From positions 1-64,000 of the forward strand of contig JAFUYQ010000015.1 in assembly GCA_017470485.1 (NCBI GenBank): a stretch of 64,000 nt of DNA, read 5' to 3'. The translations under genes and the position numbers were made by a program. This document shows, piece by piece, positions 1-8,779 of the stretch. Under the pieces are notes generated by a model that was given only the letters and a program-made list of their open reading frames with translations, did no database searches and was not told the origin of the DNA. The stretch's first letter is position 1. Every line of letters begins with the position of its first letter. The DNA is from Synergistaceae bacterium (lineage in GTDB: Bacteria > Synergistota > Synergistia > Synergistales > Aminobacteriaceae).

Positions 1-138
1 AACATCAAAACGTGGTGCTACTTCTTTTGCCGCTTGCCCACTTTGTAATGCCTTCAATACTTTTTCTCTTAAATCATCACTATATGCTTTCATAATTTTT
101 TATTATATCTCATTATTCATATTTTAGAAAAATGCTAT
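1..138 (-). mobile_element. IS630-type insertion element, end fragment with transposase N-terminus
   Basis: A minus-strand reading frame starts at ATG 93 and runs off the left edge of the window. Its first 31 residues (MKAYSDDLREKVLKAL then QSGQAAKEVAPRFDV) have the helix-turn-helix opening typical of IS630-family transposases. The element end lies at about 136-139, where the neighbouring Rpn-type nuclease frame breaks off after the codons for NP. A TATA stretch sits at the junction, which suits the TA target duplication known for IS630/mariner-like elements. Only one end is visible, so the terminal repeat cannot be checked. A TATAAT-like sequence (102-107, minus strand) lies just upstream of the transposase start. 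Confidence 0.72.
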
Positions 139-372
139 AGGGTTGAACGTGCTCTGATGTTCCCAGAGATTCATATCATCAACAATTATGAACGACACGT
201 CATTCTTCATTCCGAGGTACACAGCGTCTTCTATCGTGTTGAATTGAATATCGTCAGGATTCGTATAGCTCGAACCGTTCACAGCATTGTAAAGGCTTAA
301 TGTCCATTCCTTTTTCTCTGGATTGCCGAATATAAACTTGAATACCCTGTCTTTATGTTCTTCATTAACCAA
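139..372 (-). pseudogene. Rpn/PD-(D/E)XK-family transposase-like nuclease, 5' fragment cut by IS630
   Basis: The 78 or so native residues (MVNEEHKDRVFKFIFGNPEK ... DDMNLWEHQSTFNP) match the N-terminus of the Rpn family (PD-(D/E)XK nuclease family transposase, recombination-promoting nuclease). In this family the phrase NLWEHQS is normally followed by NMPLR and a catalytic core of about 200 residues. Here the frame changes to IAFF and stops at once, at the IS630 junction. The rest of the gene, if it survives, lies beyond the other end of the element outside the window. The fragment is presumably inactive because the catalytic core is lost. Confidence 0.75.
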
Positions 373-617
373 TTTTATTCATCACCACGCTTTTACTAAA
401 TTTAAGTTTATCACAGGCAGTTCACTTTTTATCTTCTTGAAAATTTAGAGGCCAACTGCATTTTTGTATTCCCAAAATCAAACTCCTCAAAATCGAGCCG
501 CCCTTCACGATTCCAGAATCATAAATTTTGAACTGCCCTTTATCATTTACGCACTTTCACGAGTGTGTCATAATAACTCTAAAAATTATTTCAGTTGTTA
601 AAAGGTGTGAACTCATC
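373..617. other. Intergenic region upstream of tolC
   Basis: The 245 bp between the divergent Rpn fragment and tolC hold no convincing gene. A CACT-6nt-AGTG hairpin (about 553-566) and CATAAT at about 570-575 could belong to the tolC promoter. The upstream half is A/T-rich. Confidence 0.35.
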
Positions 618-2009
618 ATGAAGATTCATAAACATCAATCTCTACTCGTCATGGCTGTTCTTGCGGCATTGCTCATGATACCTTCCTCTTCGTCCGCTTC
701 AGTCTCTATGACGCTCCCTCAATATGTTAATGAAATCCTGCTCAATAACCACTCATTAAGGGCAGGTGTCAAAAATGTTGAGGCAGGTTACTACTCGGTC
801 TTAGCCGCAGTTGGCTATCAGCGTCCTGTTGCAAGCGGAACTTTCACAGGCTCTTACGTTACGAAGCAGGCAACCGAAGAAAACGTCTTCGCCGGTAATA
901 TCGGAATCCGTCTTTCTCAGCGTATCGACATCAACGGCAGTTACAAGCTCGATGAACGCCAGAACATTCTCGGCTATGAAGTCTCCCGCGCTAACTTCGA
1001 CAACTCTGTTAATACCCTCGTTGCCGCCGCCGAAGAAACATGGTGGTCGGCAGTCCTCGCACGCGAAAATATGAAGCTCCAGCATGAGATTCTTCTCCAG
1101 CGTTCCGAAAATCACCGCGTTACTATGGAAAAGTATAATCAGGAATTAGTCCCCAGACTCGACATCGTCCGCAGTGAAGCCCAAGTCGTTGAGGCCGAAA
1201 CTCTCGAAAAAAATGCCCAGACTACCTACATGAATTTAATCGCTGAATTGTCCCTCATGGCAGGCGGTCTTGACGTTGAACCCATTGACGAGGAACTTAA
1301 GGTGCCGGAATTTGATGTTGCACTGAACTTTGAGGACGCTTTACAGTTCCGCCCCGACATTCGCGCCGCACGTCTCAATGTCGAACGCGCAAAGCTCGTA
1401 AAAAAACTCACCGCTAAAGGAATGTCGCCGACTCTCGATTACGCATTCCAGTTCACCCCGTGGTCAGACCCCGAAGCCTATGCCACTCCCAACAATCAGC
1501 AGATAGGAGGCTCATTGATACTCAACGTCCCCATCTATGACGGAAAGGAAACCAAGTATAAAGTCTTCAACGCCGACAGACTTATACAGGCCGCAGAAGC
1601 TAATCTCTTAGCCCTCCGCGAACAGACAAGGCGCGACATCACCGTAGCAATGAACAACTGGCGCAACGCTTCAGCCGCTGAGCAGGACAGAAAAAGGCAG
1701 GTTGAACGTTCAGAGGAAGAACTGAGAATCACTGAGCTTATGTACGGCGAGGGAATGGGCGCACAAATCGACCTCATTAACGCCCAGACAGCTTACCAGT
1801 CTGTGAGAACTGAATACCTCAACGCCGTCAAGAATATGTATGTTGCACTCGTCGCCATGAGAAAGGCAATCGGCGATTACTCACCAAATGAGGACGGTAC
1901 TTGGGGCGAAGCACGTTCGCTCTACGGGAAGGGCAATGACATTCTCGGCGAACCCGGAACTAAAACTCTCCGCAATAACATTAGGAACAGGATAAATAAA
2001 AAGAAATGA
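618..2009 (+). CDS. tolC: TolC-family outer membrane efflux protein
   Basis: A 463-residue protein of the outer membrane efflux (OEP/TolC) family, which forms the trimeric outer-membrane channel for type I secretion or RND/ABC efflux. It opens with a signal peptide (MKIHKHQSLLVMAVLAALLM ... SSSASVS), followed by two long helical repeats rich in Ala/Glu/Arg (for example RPDIRAARLNVERAKL and the matching C-terminal repeat with AQIDLINAQTAYQSVRTEYL). I chose ATG 618 over an in-frame ATG 30 codons upstream because the signal peptide begins there and AAAGGTG lies about 10 nt before it. It overlaps the next gene by ATGA. No inner-membrane pump is adjacent, so its partner is unknown. Confidence 0.9.
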   Translation: MKIHKHQSLLVMAVLAALLMIPSSSSASVSMTLPQYVNEILLNNHSLRAGVKNVEAGYYSVLAAVGYQRPVASGTFTGSYVTKQATEENVFAGNIGIRLSQRIDINGSYKLDERQNILGYEVSRANFDNSVNTLVAAAEETWWSAVLARENMKLQHEILLQRSENHRVTMEKYNQELVPRLDIVRSEAQVVEAETLEKNAQTTYMNLIAELSLMAGGLDVEPIDEELKVPEFDVALNFEDALQFRPDIRAARLNVERAKLVKKLTAKGMSPTLDYAFQFTPWSDPEAYATPNNQQIGGSLILNVPIYDGKETKYKVFNADRLIQAAEANLLALREQTRRDITVAMNNWRNASAAEQDRKRQVERSEEELRITELMYGEGMGAQIDLINAQTAYQSVRTEYLNAVKNMYVALVAMRKAIGDYSPNEDGTWGEARSLYGKGNDILGEPGTKTLRNNIRNRINKKK

Positions 2010-2581
2010 AAAGACATAAATTATTATTACGCGCTTTCCTCCTTGCTGCTTTAATCTCTCTGGCGGTGTGCGCCGCAAAAAAAACAGAGCCGAAACTCGA
2101 TGACCGTTCGCGGATAATCTATGCGTTATTCACGGAGGTGAACCCGAATTTAGATCCCTCAGACGCTAAGAAGTACGCCGAAATCATCATCGAGGCTTCG
2201 GAGAAATTCAAGCAGAATCCCTACGTCATAGCCGCTATAATCGTTCACGAGTCGACCGTCAACAGCAAAGCCCTATCGAAGGGCGGCGACTACGGACTTA
2301 TGCAGGTGCGCTGGAAGATTCACGAGAAAGCTATAAAGCAGAGATTCCCGAAGGTTAAACGCGGAAAAGATATATTTGACGCGAGGGTTAATGTATTCTT
2401 CGGGACTGAAATCTTCAGAGACTGCATGAGAAAATCAAACAATGATGTCGGGAAAGCATTGCTCCGTTACAGCGCAGGCAATACTAAAATGAGGGATAAA
2501 GTTCTGTCCACCCTCAGCGACTTAGAGGCAAGAGACAGAAATTCAATGATAAAAACGCGGAACAGAAAGGGGAAATTCTAA
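2006..2581 (+). CDS. Lytic transglycosylase-like (SLT domain) exported protein
   Basis: A 191-residue protein with an N-terminal signal or lipoprotein-like segment (LLLRAFLLAALISLAVCAAK) and a soluble lytic transglycosylase fold. The catalytic-glutamate region is visible as AAIIVHESTVNSKALSKGG followed by DYGLMQVRW, which carries the ES and GLMQ motifs of family 1 SLTs; the later ALLRYSAGN resembles the family's third motif. Family members cleave peptidoglycan glycan strands to 1,6-anhydro products. It starts inside the tolC stop codon (ATGA) and ends one base before the next gene, so the three genes form one operon. A local role in opening peptidoglycan for the exported neighbours is inference. 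Confidence 0.82.
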   Translation: MKRHKLLLRAFLLAALISLAVCAAKKTEPKLDDRSRIIYALFTEVNPNLDPSDAKKYAEIIIEASEKFKQNPYVIAAIIVHESTVNSKALSKGGDYGLMQVRWKIHEKAIKQRFPKVKRGKDIFDARVNVFFGTEIFRDCMRKSNNDVGKALLRYSAGNTKMRDKVLSTLSDLEARDRNSMIKTRNRKGKF

Positions 2582-3694
2582 ATGTTAAAGAAAATTTTAC
2601 CGGCATTGCTCATCGTTGTCTCATTATGCGGAGCCTCATGGGCTGATATAGTCTATGCGACTTCGGACGGAAAACTCGGAATCATAACGGTCAGTACATC
2701 ATCGGACATCTTAGAGCCGTTTGTCGAATACGAGAGCGGAATCACAGATCCTTACCTTCTCTCTTACTGGAACGGTACGGCCTCGTCAGTAATGTTAATC
2801 CAGAACAATGCTACGGCTTCGGGCGACAGGGCATACACCTTCAGTGCTTCGGATTTATCGGTACTCAGGAGCAGCAGGGACATTAACGGGGTTTTCGGAG
2901 GGACTAACGCGGATTACTCCGACAACGGAAGAAGTATATATCTTTCGTCAGGCGCAAATATTTTCGAGGTAAGCACATCGGATTTCAGTATTGTGCATTC
3001 ATATGACTGCAATAGGATTCTCAGCAGGGACGGCGAGGTTACGGAAGTTGAGAGCCTCGCGCTGGATTACAGCACTGTTAATGTAATCATCTCGGCAGGG
3101 GACGCGAGGAGATACGCACGTTTCGACGGCCAGCTTAAAGAGGGAGTTACTTACTTCATGAGCAGGGATATTGAGGCAGGATCTTCATATATTGACATCG
3201 TGAACGACGTTGTTTTGATTTCGCATTCATCGGGGGTATCGGGGCGTAACTTCCGAAACGAGTTCGCAAAAATCCTCAGCACTGACAATCCTGTCGTTGC
3301 TACCTGCGGCGATGATGAAAGGGGCTTCTACTATGCTGAGCGGACTTCAGCCGACAATGAATACATCTTCACGCTCTCAAATTCTGCGAACTCCTCAACA
3401 ACTACCAAGTTCGATCCCGTTGACATTCCGAGCGCGGAGCCTTACATCTCGTTAATGCGTGAGGAAACCAAAAACCTTTTAGCAGTAATGACCGCTGAAG
3501 GAATACGTATCTATGACATCGAGACAGGAATCCTCCTTCAGAATTTCGGAACATCAATACTCGGCGGAAAACCTGTAGGCATTGGAACAGCATCGGCGAA
3601 AGGCTCATCATCAAGCAGTTCGAGCGGCTGTAATTCTCTGGGTGCCTCAATGATTATGCTAATGTTAATCGGAGCATTGATGAAGCGGAAATAG
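2582..3694 (+). CDS. Exported protein with Synergist-CTERM sorting tail
   Basis: A 370-residue protein with a signal peptide (MLKKILPALLIVVSLCGASWA). The body is repetitive in style, rich in Asp/Gly/Ser and beta-strand-like (VYATSDGKLGIITVSTSS and similar), suggestive of a beta-propeller of WD/YVTN type, though I cannot assign a family. The end is a Ser run, then GCNSLG, a hydrophobic stretch (MIMLMLIGAL) and a basic KRK terminus. This is the layout of the Synergist-CTERM domain (TIGR04564 from memory), a putative sorting/anchoring signal restricted to Synergistota. It is the last gene of the tolC operon and is followed by a terminator. Function unknown. Confidence 0.8.
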   Translation: MLKKILPALLIVVSLCGASWADIVYATSDGKLGIITVSTSSDILEPFVEYESGITDPYLLSYWNGTASSVMLIQNNATASGDRAYTFSASDLSVLRSSRDINGVFGGTNADYSDNGRSIYLSSGANIFEVSTSDFSIVHSYDCNRILSRDGEVTEVESLALDYSTVNVIISAGDARRYARFDGQLKEGVTYFMSRDIEAGSSYIDIVNDVVLISHSSGVSGRNFRNEFAKILSTDNPVVATCGDDERGFYYAERTSADNEYIFTLSNSANSSTTTKFDPVDIPSAEPYISLMREETKNLLAVMTAEGIRIYDIETGILLQNFGTSILGGKPVGIGTASAKGSSSSSSSGCNSLGASMIMLMLIGALMKRK

Positions 3695-3712
3695 AACAGC
3701 TGACGTGAAATT

Positions 3713-3748
3713 AATCCCTCTGTTCACGAAAGGACAGGGGGATTTTTT
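3713..3748 (+). terminator. Rho-independent terminator after the tolC operon
   Basis: ATCCCTCTGT and ACAGGGGGAT form a 10-bp stem with one G-U pair, followed by six T residues. It separates the Synergist-CTERM gene from cysS. Confidence 0.8.
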
Positions 3749-3800
3749 ACGTAGTGTACAATATTCAGAAAGATTAACTCCCGAAAGGATATGAAACATT

Positions 3801-5228
3801 TTGAGTCTCGTACTATTCAACGACCTCACCCGTAAAAAAGAACCGTTTACTCCGTTAAAGGAAGGCCATGTAAGTTTTTATTCATGCGGCCCGACAGTAT
3901 ACGGCTACATTCACATCGGAAACGCAAGACCGTTTGTAGTGTTTGACGTTCTGAGGAGATGGCTTGAACATGAGGGCTACAAGGTAACGTTCGTTCAGAA
4001 TTTCACGGACATTGACGACAAGATGATACACCGCGCCCACAAAGAGAATACTACAGTGAGGGAGCTTGCCGACAAATTCATCGGCGAATACTTCCATGAC
4101 GCTGACGCTCTCGGAATAAGAAGGGCTGATGTTCACCCCAGAGCGACCGACCACATTCCCGAAATAATCAGCACAATCGAGAAGATAATCGCCAACGGAC
4201 ATGCTTATGTTTCGGACGGTGATGTCTACTTCGACATAAAGAGCTGGCCGAAATACGGCTCACTCTGCAAACAGAATCTCGAAGACCTCGAAGCAGGCGC
4301 AAGAGTCGAACCCGGCGAAAAAAAGAAAGATCCCCTCGATTTCGCCCTCTGGAAAGCCGAGAAGCCCGGCGAACCTTCATGGGAAAGTCCTTGGGGCAAG
4401 GGAAGACCCGGCTGGCACATTGAATGCTCTGCGATGTCATCAAAGTATTTAGGCGAGAACATCGACATACATTCGGGCGGAGTGGATTTGATGTTCCCCC
4501 ACCACGAGAACGAAGTCGCCCAGAGCGAGGCCGCCTCAAATTCAGGAAAACCATTCGTGAATTACTGGCTTCATAACGGCTTCCTCCTCATCGAAAAAGA
4601 AAAAATGTCCCGTTCACTCGGAAACGTCTTAACCGCTCATGAGGCAATCGAACGATACAACCCGTTAGCAGTAAGGTTCTTCCTGCTCAGCGCGCACTAC
4701 AGGAGTCCGATAAACTTTGCCCCCGAAAATCTTGAACAGGCCGCCGCCGGTGTCGAACGTCTAAGGAACTGCCGGAGCGATTTGGATTTTGCCGCTAAAA
4801 CTCGAAGCGGTCAGTCGGAATTTGACGTTAAGAAATTTGAGGGTGAACTTGAGGACTTAAAGGGAAAATTCCGCGAGGCCATGAACGATGATTTCAACAC
4901 AGCCGCCGCAATGGGTATCCTGTTCGATGTCGTCTACCTTATAAATACATGTCTCAAAGAGAATGAGACATTACCGCCTGAGTTCTTCACGCTCGCAAAG
5001 AACGCTCTCAATGAATACGATGAAATTCTCGGAGTAATCGGCAAGGACGACGCTGAAACTGAAAATGATGAGGAGTCAGCCGAGATTGAGAGATTGATTC
5101 AGGAGAGGGCAGAAGCGAGAAAGGCTAAGAATTTCGCGAGGTCTGACGAGATTCGGGATTCGCTCAAGGCAAGGGGAATAGTTCTTGAGGACACTCCGCA
5201 GGGTACGAAATGGAAGCGTGAACTGTAA
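3801..5228 (+). CDS. cysS: Cysteinyl-tRNA synthetase
   Basis: A 475-residue class I aminoacyl-tRNA synthetase that charges tRNA-Cys. The zinc-site start of the fold (FYSCGPTVYGYIHIGNARPF) includes the HIGH-type motif HIGN, and the KMSKS-type motif appears as KMSRS. The WHIECSAMS and FPHHENEVAQSE segments, which supply further zinc ligands and define the cysteine pocket, are intact. Length is typical. The start is TTG at 3801; the nearby ATG at 3791 is out of frame. GAAAGG lies about 12 nt upstream. The stop codon overlaps the next start by one base, so the transporter is co-translated. Confidence 0.96.
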   Translation: MSLVLFNDLTRKKEPFTPLKEGHVSFYSCGPTVYGYIHIGNARPFVVFDVLRRWLEHEGYKVTFVQNFTDIDDKMIHRAHKENTTVRELADKFIGEYFHDADALGIRRADVHPRATDHIPEIISTIEKIIANGHAYVSDGDVYFDIKSWPKYGSLCKQNLEDLEAGARVEPGEKKKDPLDFALWKAEKPGEPSWESPWGKGRPGWHIECSAMSSKYLGENIDIHSGGVDLMFPHHENEVAQSEAASNSGKPFVNYWLHNGFLLIEKEKMSRSLGNVLTAHEAIERYNPLAVRFFLLSAHYRSPINFAPENLEQAAAGVERLRNCRSDLDFAAKTRSGQSEFDVKKFEGELEDLKGKFREAMNDDFNTAAAMGILFDVVYLINTCLKENETLPPEFFTLAKNALNEYDEILGVIGKDDAETENDEESAEIERLIQERAEARKAKNFARSDEIRDSLKARGIVLEDTPQGTKWKREL

Positions 5229-6487
5229 TGATTAAACTGTTATTTGTTAGAAGGTTTATGCCGCTGTTTCTGACGCAGTTTTTGGGGGCGTTCAACGATA
5301 ACTTCTTCAAGAGCGCGTTAATGATGTTAATCACTTACCGTCTCGGTGATGCCGCCGGTGTTGATTCGAGAATACTGGTCAACGCCGCCGCAGGAGTATT
5401 CATTCTTCCGTTCTTTGTTTTTGCGCCGACAGCAAGCGACTTGGCCGACAAATACGACCGTTCCGACTTGATGAGATGGGTGAAGTTCGCCGAAATTGTA
5501 GTGATGTCGGGAGCGGCACTGGGGTTCTGGCTCGGCAACGTTTGGCTTTTGATGGCTGTGCTATTTCTGATGGGGGCGCAGTCAGCGTTCTTCAGTCCGG
5601 CGAAATACAGCATACTTCCTCAGCATTTGCGCGAGGACGAATTAATCGCAGGAAACGGATTGATTCAAATGGGAACGTACTTGGCGATTTTGACGGGGAC
5701 GATAGCCGGAGGATTAATGATTTTGAGGGACAACGGTATATATTGGGTAGGCGGTCTTGCGGTAACGATAGCCGCGCTTGGCTGGCTCTTCTCAATGTTC
5801 ATACCCCCAACGAAACCCATTGCCCCGAATCGAACAGTGTCATTCAGAATCGTCAAGAGAACCGCTGAGATGTTCAGGGAAGTTTACCCGATGAGGCGTG
5901 TATTCAGCTCAATGCTGGCAATATCATGGTTCTGGCTTGTGGGGTCAGTGTTCCTCGCTCAGTTCCCGACGTATTCAAGAATGATTCTGGGAGCTGACGA
6001 GAGCGTAGCAACTAGCTTCCTTGCGATATTCTCATGCGGTATCGGGATAGGCTCAATGTTCTGCGACTCGCTACTCAAAGGCAAGGTGTCATCAAAATAT
6101 GTTCCTGCCGCTGCCTACGGAATAGCGATAGCGAGCGTCCTGCTGTGGTACGTCAGCAACCGTCCGCCCGTCCCAGAAGGTACACCGATAGTGGGGGCTT
6201 GGGAATTTTTCACGAGGCCTGAGAACTTTATGATAACGGCGTGTCTTTTTGTGATAGCGTTCTGCGGAGGATTGTATATAGTTCCGCTTTACGCCGTAAT
6301 GCAGACTGAGGCCGGCGATAAAGTCTCAGGGGTCATAGCCTGCTCAAACATAACCGACTCGCTTTTCATGGCCGCCGCTGCTGTCGGAGCGAGTATTCTG
6401 ATTTCAATGGGCATTAGTATTCCTCAGTTGTTCCTGACTATGGGGCCGACTACGTTTATTGTGGGACTGCTGGTCGGACTGCTTTAG
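5228..6487 (+). CDS. MFS transporter, LplT (lysophospholipid transporter)-like
   Basis: A 419-residue polytopic membrane protein of the major facilitator superfamily with about 12 hydrophobic segments. The opening FLTQFLGAFNDNFFKSALMM and the later QSAFFSPAKYSILPQ are hallmarks of the LplT / Aas-N-terminal group, which flips lysophospholipids inward for re-acylation. The acyltransferase domain often fused to this module is absent here, so the partner enzyme must be elsewhere if the assignment holds. The start overlaps the cysS stop (TAATG). MFS assignment is firm; the substrate is inferred from the family. Confidence 0.85.
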   Translation: MIKLLFVRRFMPLFLTQFLGAFNDNFFKSALMMLITYRLGDAAGVDSRILVNAAAGVFILPFFVFAPTASDLADKYDRSDLMRWVKFAEIVVMSGAALGFWLGNVWLLMAVLFLMGAQSAFFSPAKYSILPQHLREDELIAGNGLIQMGTYLAILTGTIAGGLMILRDNGIYWVGGLAVTIAALGWLFSMFIPPTKPIAPNRTVSFRIVKRTAEMFREVYPMRRVFSSMLAISWFWLVGSVFLAQFPTYSRMILGADESVATSFLAIFSCGIGIGSMFCDSLLKGKVSSKYVPAAAYGIAIASVLLWYVSNRPPVPEGTPIVGAWEFFTRPENFMITACLFVIAFCGGLYIVPLYAVMQTEAGDKVSGVIACSNITDSLFMAAAAVGASILISMGISIPQLFLTMGPTTFIVGLLVGLL

Positions 6488-6499
6488 AGGGCGTGAATT

Positions 6500-7616
6500 A
6501 TGCCTGAGAGAAAACCTGCATTCACAATTAACGATGTAATTAAGGAAATAGAAGAAGCCACGCTGATGGACGATTATTTCATGCGTGCTTTCTTTGAGGA
6601 TAATATTTCAGGAACTCAAATAGTACTCCGAATAATTATGGACAAGCCTGACTTGATAGTTATGTCAGTGAGTGTTCAGGAAGATTTCAGGGGATTTGAC
6701 GATTCGCACGGAGTAAGGTTTGATGTTTACGCTGTTGACTCTGAAAACCGCCAGTACGATATAGAGTTTCAGAACAAGCCTGAAGGTGCCAGCCCTCAAC
6801 GAGCTGATTTTAACAGTGCAATGCTGACAGTAAGGACGCTGAAGAAATCGGAGAATTATTCTGTTCTGTCTGAGCGCGAACGTGTTGTAATCTTCATCAC
6901 AAAGACAGATGTGCTTAAAGGCGGACTTCCCATTTACAGGGTTGAGCGCGTAATCAGGGAGACAGGAAACCCGTTTAATGACGGTACACGGATAATTTAT
7001 GTCAACACCTCGCACAAAGATACCGGTACTGCACTAGGGAAACTGGTTCATGATTTCAGGTGCGGCAATCTTCGGAAATTGTATTATACTGAACTGGCTG
7101 AACAAGCAGATAACGCTAGAAAGAAAGCTGAACAACAGCTAGAAAGAAGTTATATCTTAAAGAAGGTAGGTGAAAATCGTTACAGAGAGTTAAGCAAATC
7201 AACTTGTGTTTATAATTTATATATTGGCTAAAATGTTTCCAGCTTCTGAAGCGAGAACCAAGAGGGAAGTGAATATACCCGTACGTTAGCGGGGAATTTA
7301 AGCCTTTGGAGCGTCATATCAAACGTGAGTAGCGGTTACATAGCGAAAGCGGGCGCGATGAATGAGGAAGGGAGCAGAAAAGTTAATATTAGGCGATAAG
7401 CTGTTAATTTTTTATAAGTCTTCTGTAACGGTAAATAGAGTGTCAGCTATTGAAGCAATGAAGGAATACGAGCGGGCTGAAGGAAAAGCCGAAATGCAGA
7501 AAAGTATCGCAACAGGCTTGATAAAACTCGGTCAAATAGCGTTTGAAGACATCGCAAAGGTCTGCCATCTTACATTGGAACAGGTCAAAAATCTTGCGGC
7601 AACAGTAAACGCATAA
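6500..7616 (+). pseudogene. Rpn/PD-(D/E)XK-family nuclease, interrupted by an IS605-type relic
   Basis: The first part (from ATG 6500, frame ending at 7231) is an Rpn-family nuclease: MDDYFMRAFFEDN, DVYAVDSENRQYDIEFQNK with the family's D...ExQ catalytic motif, and KLVHDFRCGN. After about residue 220 the sequence loses similarity. The usual C-terminal tail reappears in another frame near 7445-7616 (EAMKEYERAEGKAEMQKSIA ... LTLEQVKNLAATVNA). Between the two halves lies the 3' end of a tnpB gene. So this is one gene split by an insertion, not two genes. The core with the catalytic motif is still translatable, so residual activity is possible. It follows the transporter by 12 nt. Confidence 0.78.
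7170..7430 (+). mobile_element. IS605-type relic: tnpB 3' end with omega-RNA-like sequence
   Basis: Between the two halves of the Rpn gene, 7250-7399 is open in the frame LAGNLSLWSVISNVSSGYIA ... KAGAMNEEGSRKVNIRR, ending at TAA 7397. This resembles the C-terminus of IS200/IS605-family TnpB proteins of a lineage different from the intact copy at 60003. Its DNA (CCTTTGGAGCG, then GATGAATGAGGAAG further on) shares the scaffold pattern of the two other IS605-type ends in this window. A short GCTTC-T-GAAGC hairpin at 7242-7252 could be left over from an element end. Outer limits are approximate because neither flank is sharp. Confidence 0.6.
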
Positions 7617-7749
7617 CCGTAAAATACGCAGAACGGCTCTCCGCTGAAATAACTTAACGGGGAGCTGTTCTTCTCATGAACGCACTGAAATAAAATTTCA
7701 CAAAGGAGGTAAAATATTTACGGACACTCACGAACTGGAGGAATAATTT

Positions 7750-8202
7750 TTGCCTTACACGATTAAAGACATCTCGGAACTCACAGGATTACCGCCCTCA
7801 ACACTGAGATATTACGATAAACAGGGATTACTCCCCAATCTCAGGCGCGATGGGAACAATATACGAATATTCACTGACGAAGATTACAGACATTTACGAT
7901 TAATCGACTGCCTCAAAAAATCAGGACTGTCGATTAAGGATATAAGAAATTTCATAGATATGGCCGGTCAGGGAGACAAAGCACTAACAGGAAGGCTCGA
8001 AATTTTCAGGAAAAGAAGGGAAATCCTGAAGCAGGAACTTTCTGACTTGCAGACCGTTCTTGATGTTATAGAGTATAAATGCTGGTACTATGAGCAGGCA
8101 TGTGATGCAGGCACTGAGTCAGCCGTAAAAAATTTACCTGACTCAGACCTCCCCGAACAATTCAGAAAGGCAAAGAAACATCTTTACTGCACTAAACGCT
8201 AA
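7750..8202 (+). CDS. MerR-family transcriptional regulator
   Basis: A 150-residue regulator with the MerR winged helix at the N-terminus (YTIKDISELTGLPPSTLRYYDKQGLLP), then RLIDCLKKSGLSIKDIRNFI and a dimerisation coiled coil (about residues 85-120). The C-terminal effector region is short and holds Cys at CWYYEQACDAG and a final Cys, without a clear metal-site pattern. MerR proteins with this Tyr-Tyr-Asp pattern often regulate stress or redox genes. The start is TTG 7750, chosen because GGAGG lies 8-9 nt upstream. It is convergent with the nitroreductase gene, whose end overlaps it by 4 nt. The target is unknown. Confidence 0.88.
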   Translation: MPYTIKDISELTGLPPSTLRYYDKQGLLPNLRRDGNNIRIFTDEDYRHLRLIDCLKKSGLSIKDIRNFIDMAGQGDKALTGRLEIFRKRREILKQELSDLQTVLDVIEYKCWYYEQACDAGTESAVKNLPDSDLPEQFRKAKKHLYCTKR

Positions 8203-8777
8203 TCAATAATCCTGAATCTTCCTTCATGAATCTTCTTGGGGGAAGGTTCAGCACCGTCAATATAACCCAGAAGGACAAAACATCTTGCCGTATACCCTTC
8301 AGGAATATGCCAGTCCTCAAGAATTTTTCTGCCCTCAGGATTATCGAATGTCTCCTCGCCCCTCGCTATTATGCACGATGAAATACCCAATGATTTCGCC
8401 GCAAGCGTCATGTTCTCGGCACAGCAGAAAGCATCAGCAATACTGTAAAGAAATTTCTCCGGCCCGAACACTGCACACACTGACGGCGCACCGTAAAAGC
8501 CGCTCTTTATCGAATGGTCATCAATAATACTCGGCTGTTCATCAGATACATACGCTCCAAGAAGTGCTGACCTGTCGAATTTAGCTATGTTGAGTTTTCC
8601 CAGTTTCTCGGCGAGTTCAGCATTGTTTACGCCGATGATGATACTTCCCTGACGGCCTCCTGCATTAGGCGCACGAAGTCCTGCCTCTATGACCGTCTCA
8701 AGGTCAGCCCGTGAAATCTGCTTGCTCTGATACTTCCTTACTGAATGTCTCGTTCTTATTGCTTCCATTACGTCCAT
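8199..8777 (-). CDS. Nitroreductase-family protein of the RiPP cassette
   Basis: A 192-residue FMN-dependent nitroreductase-family enzyme. The N-terminal phosphate/FMN motif is RTRHSVRKYQSKQIS, followed by LRAPNAGGRQ and the C-terminal ARCFVLLGYIDG. I chose ATG 8777 because AAGGAG precedes it and the family motif begins about 10 residues in; upstream in-frame codons run into the radical SAM gene. It starts two bases after the radical SAM stop, so the two are translationally coupled. In this setting it may oxidise or reduce the modified peptide, as nitroreductase relatives do in other RiPP pathways, but a general flavin reductase is possible. Confidence 0.85.
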   Translation of the reverse strand: MDVMEAIRTRHSVRKYQSKQISRADLETVIEAGLRAPNAGGRQGSIIIGVNNAELAEKLGKLNIAKFDRSALLGAYVSDEQPSIIDDHSIKSGFYGAPSVCAVFGPEKFLYSIADAFCCAENMTLAAKSLGISSCIIARGEETFDNPEGRKILEDWHIPEGYTARCFVLLGYIDGAEPSPKKIHEGRFRIID

Positions 8778-8779
8778 GA

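Noticed and set aside
7231-7616. A separate 84-residue gene starting at 7362
   Set aside because: Its second half is the normal C-terminal tail of the Rpn nuclease and its first half is transposon DNA, so it is the 3' fragment of the broken gene.
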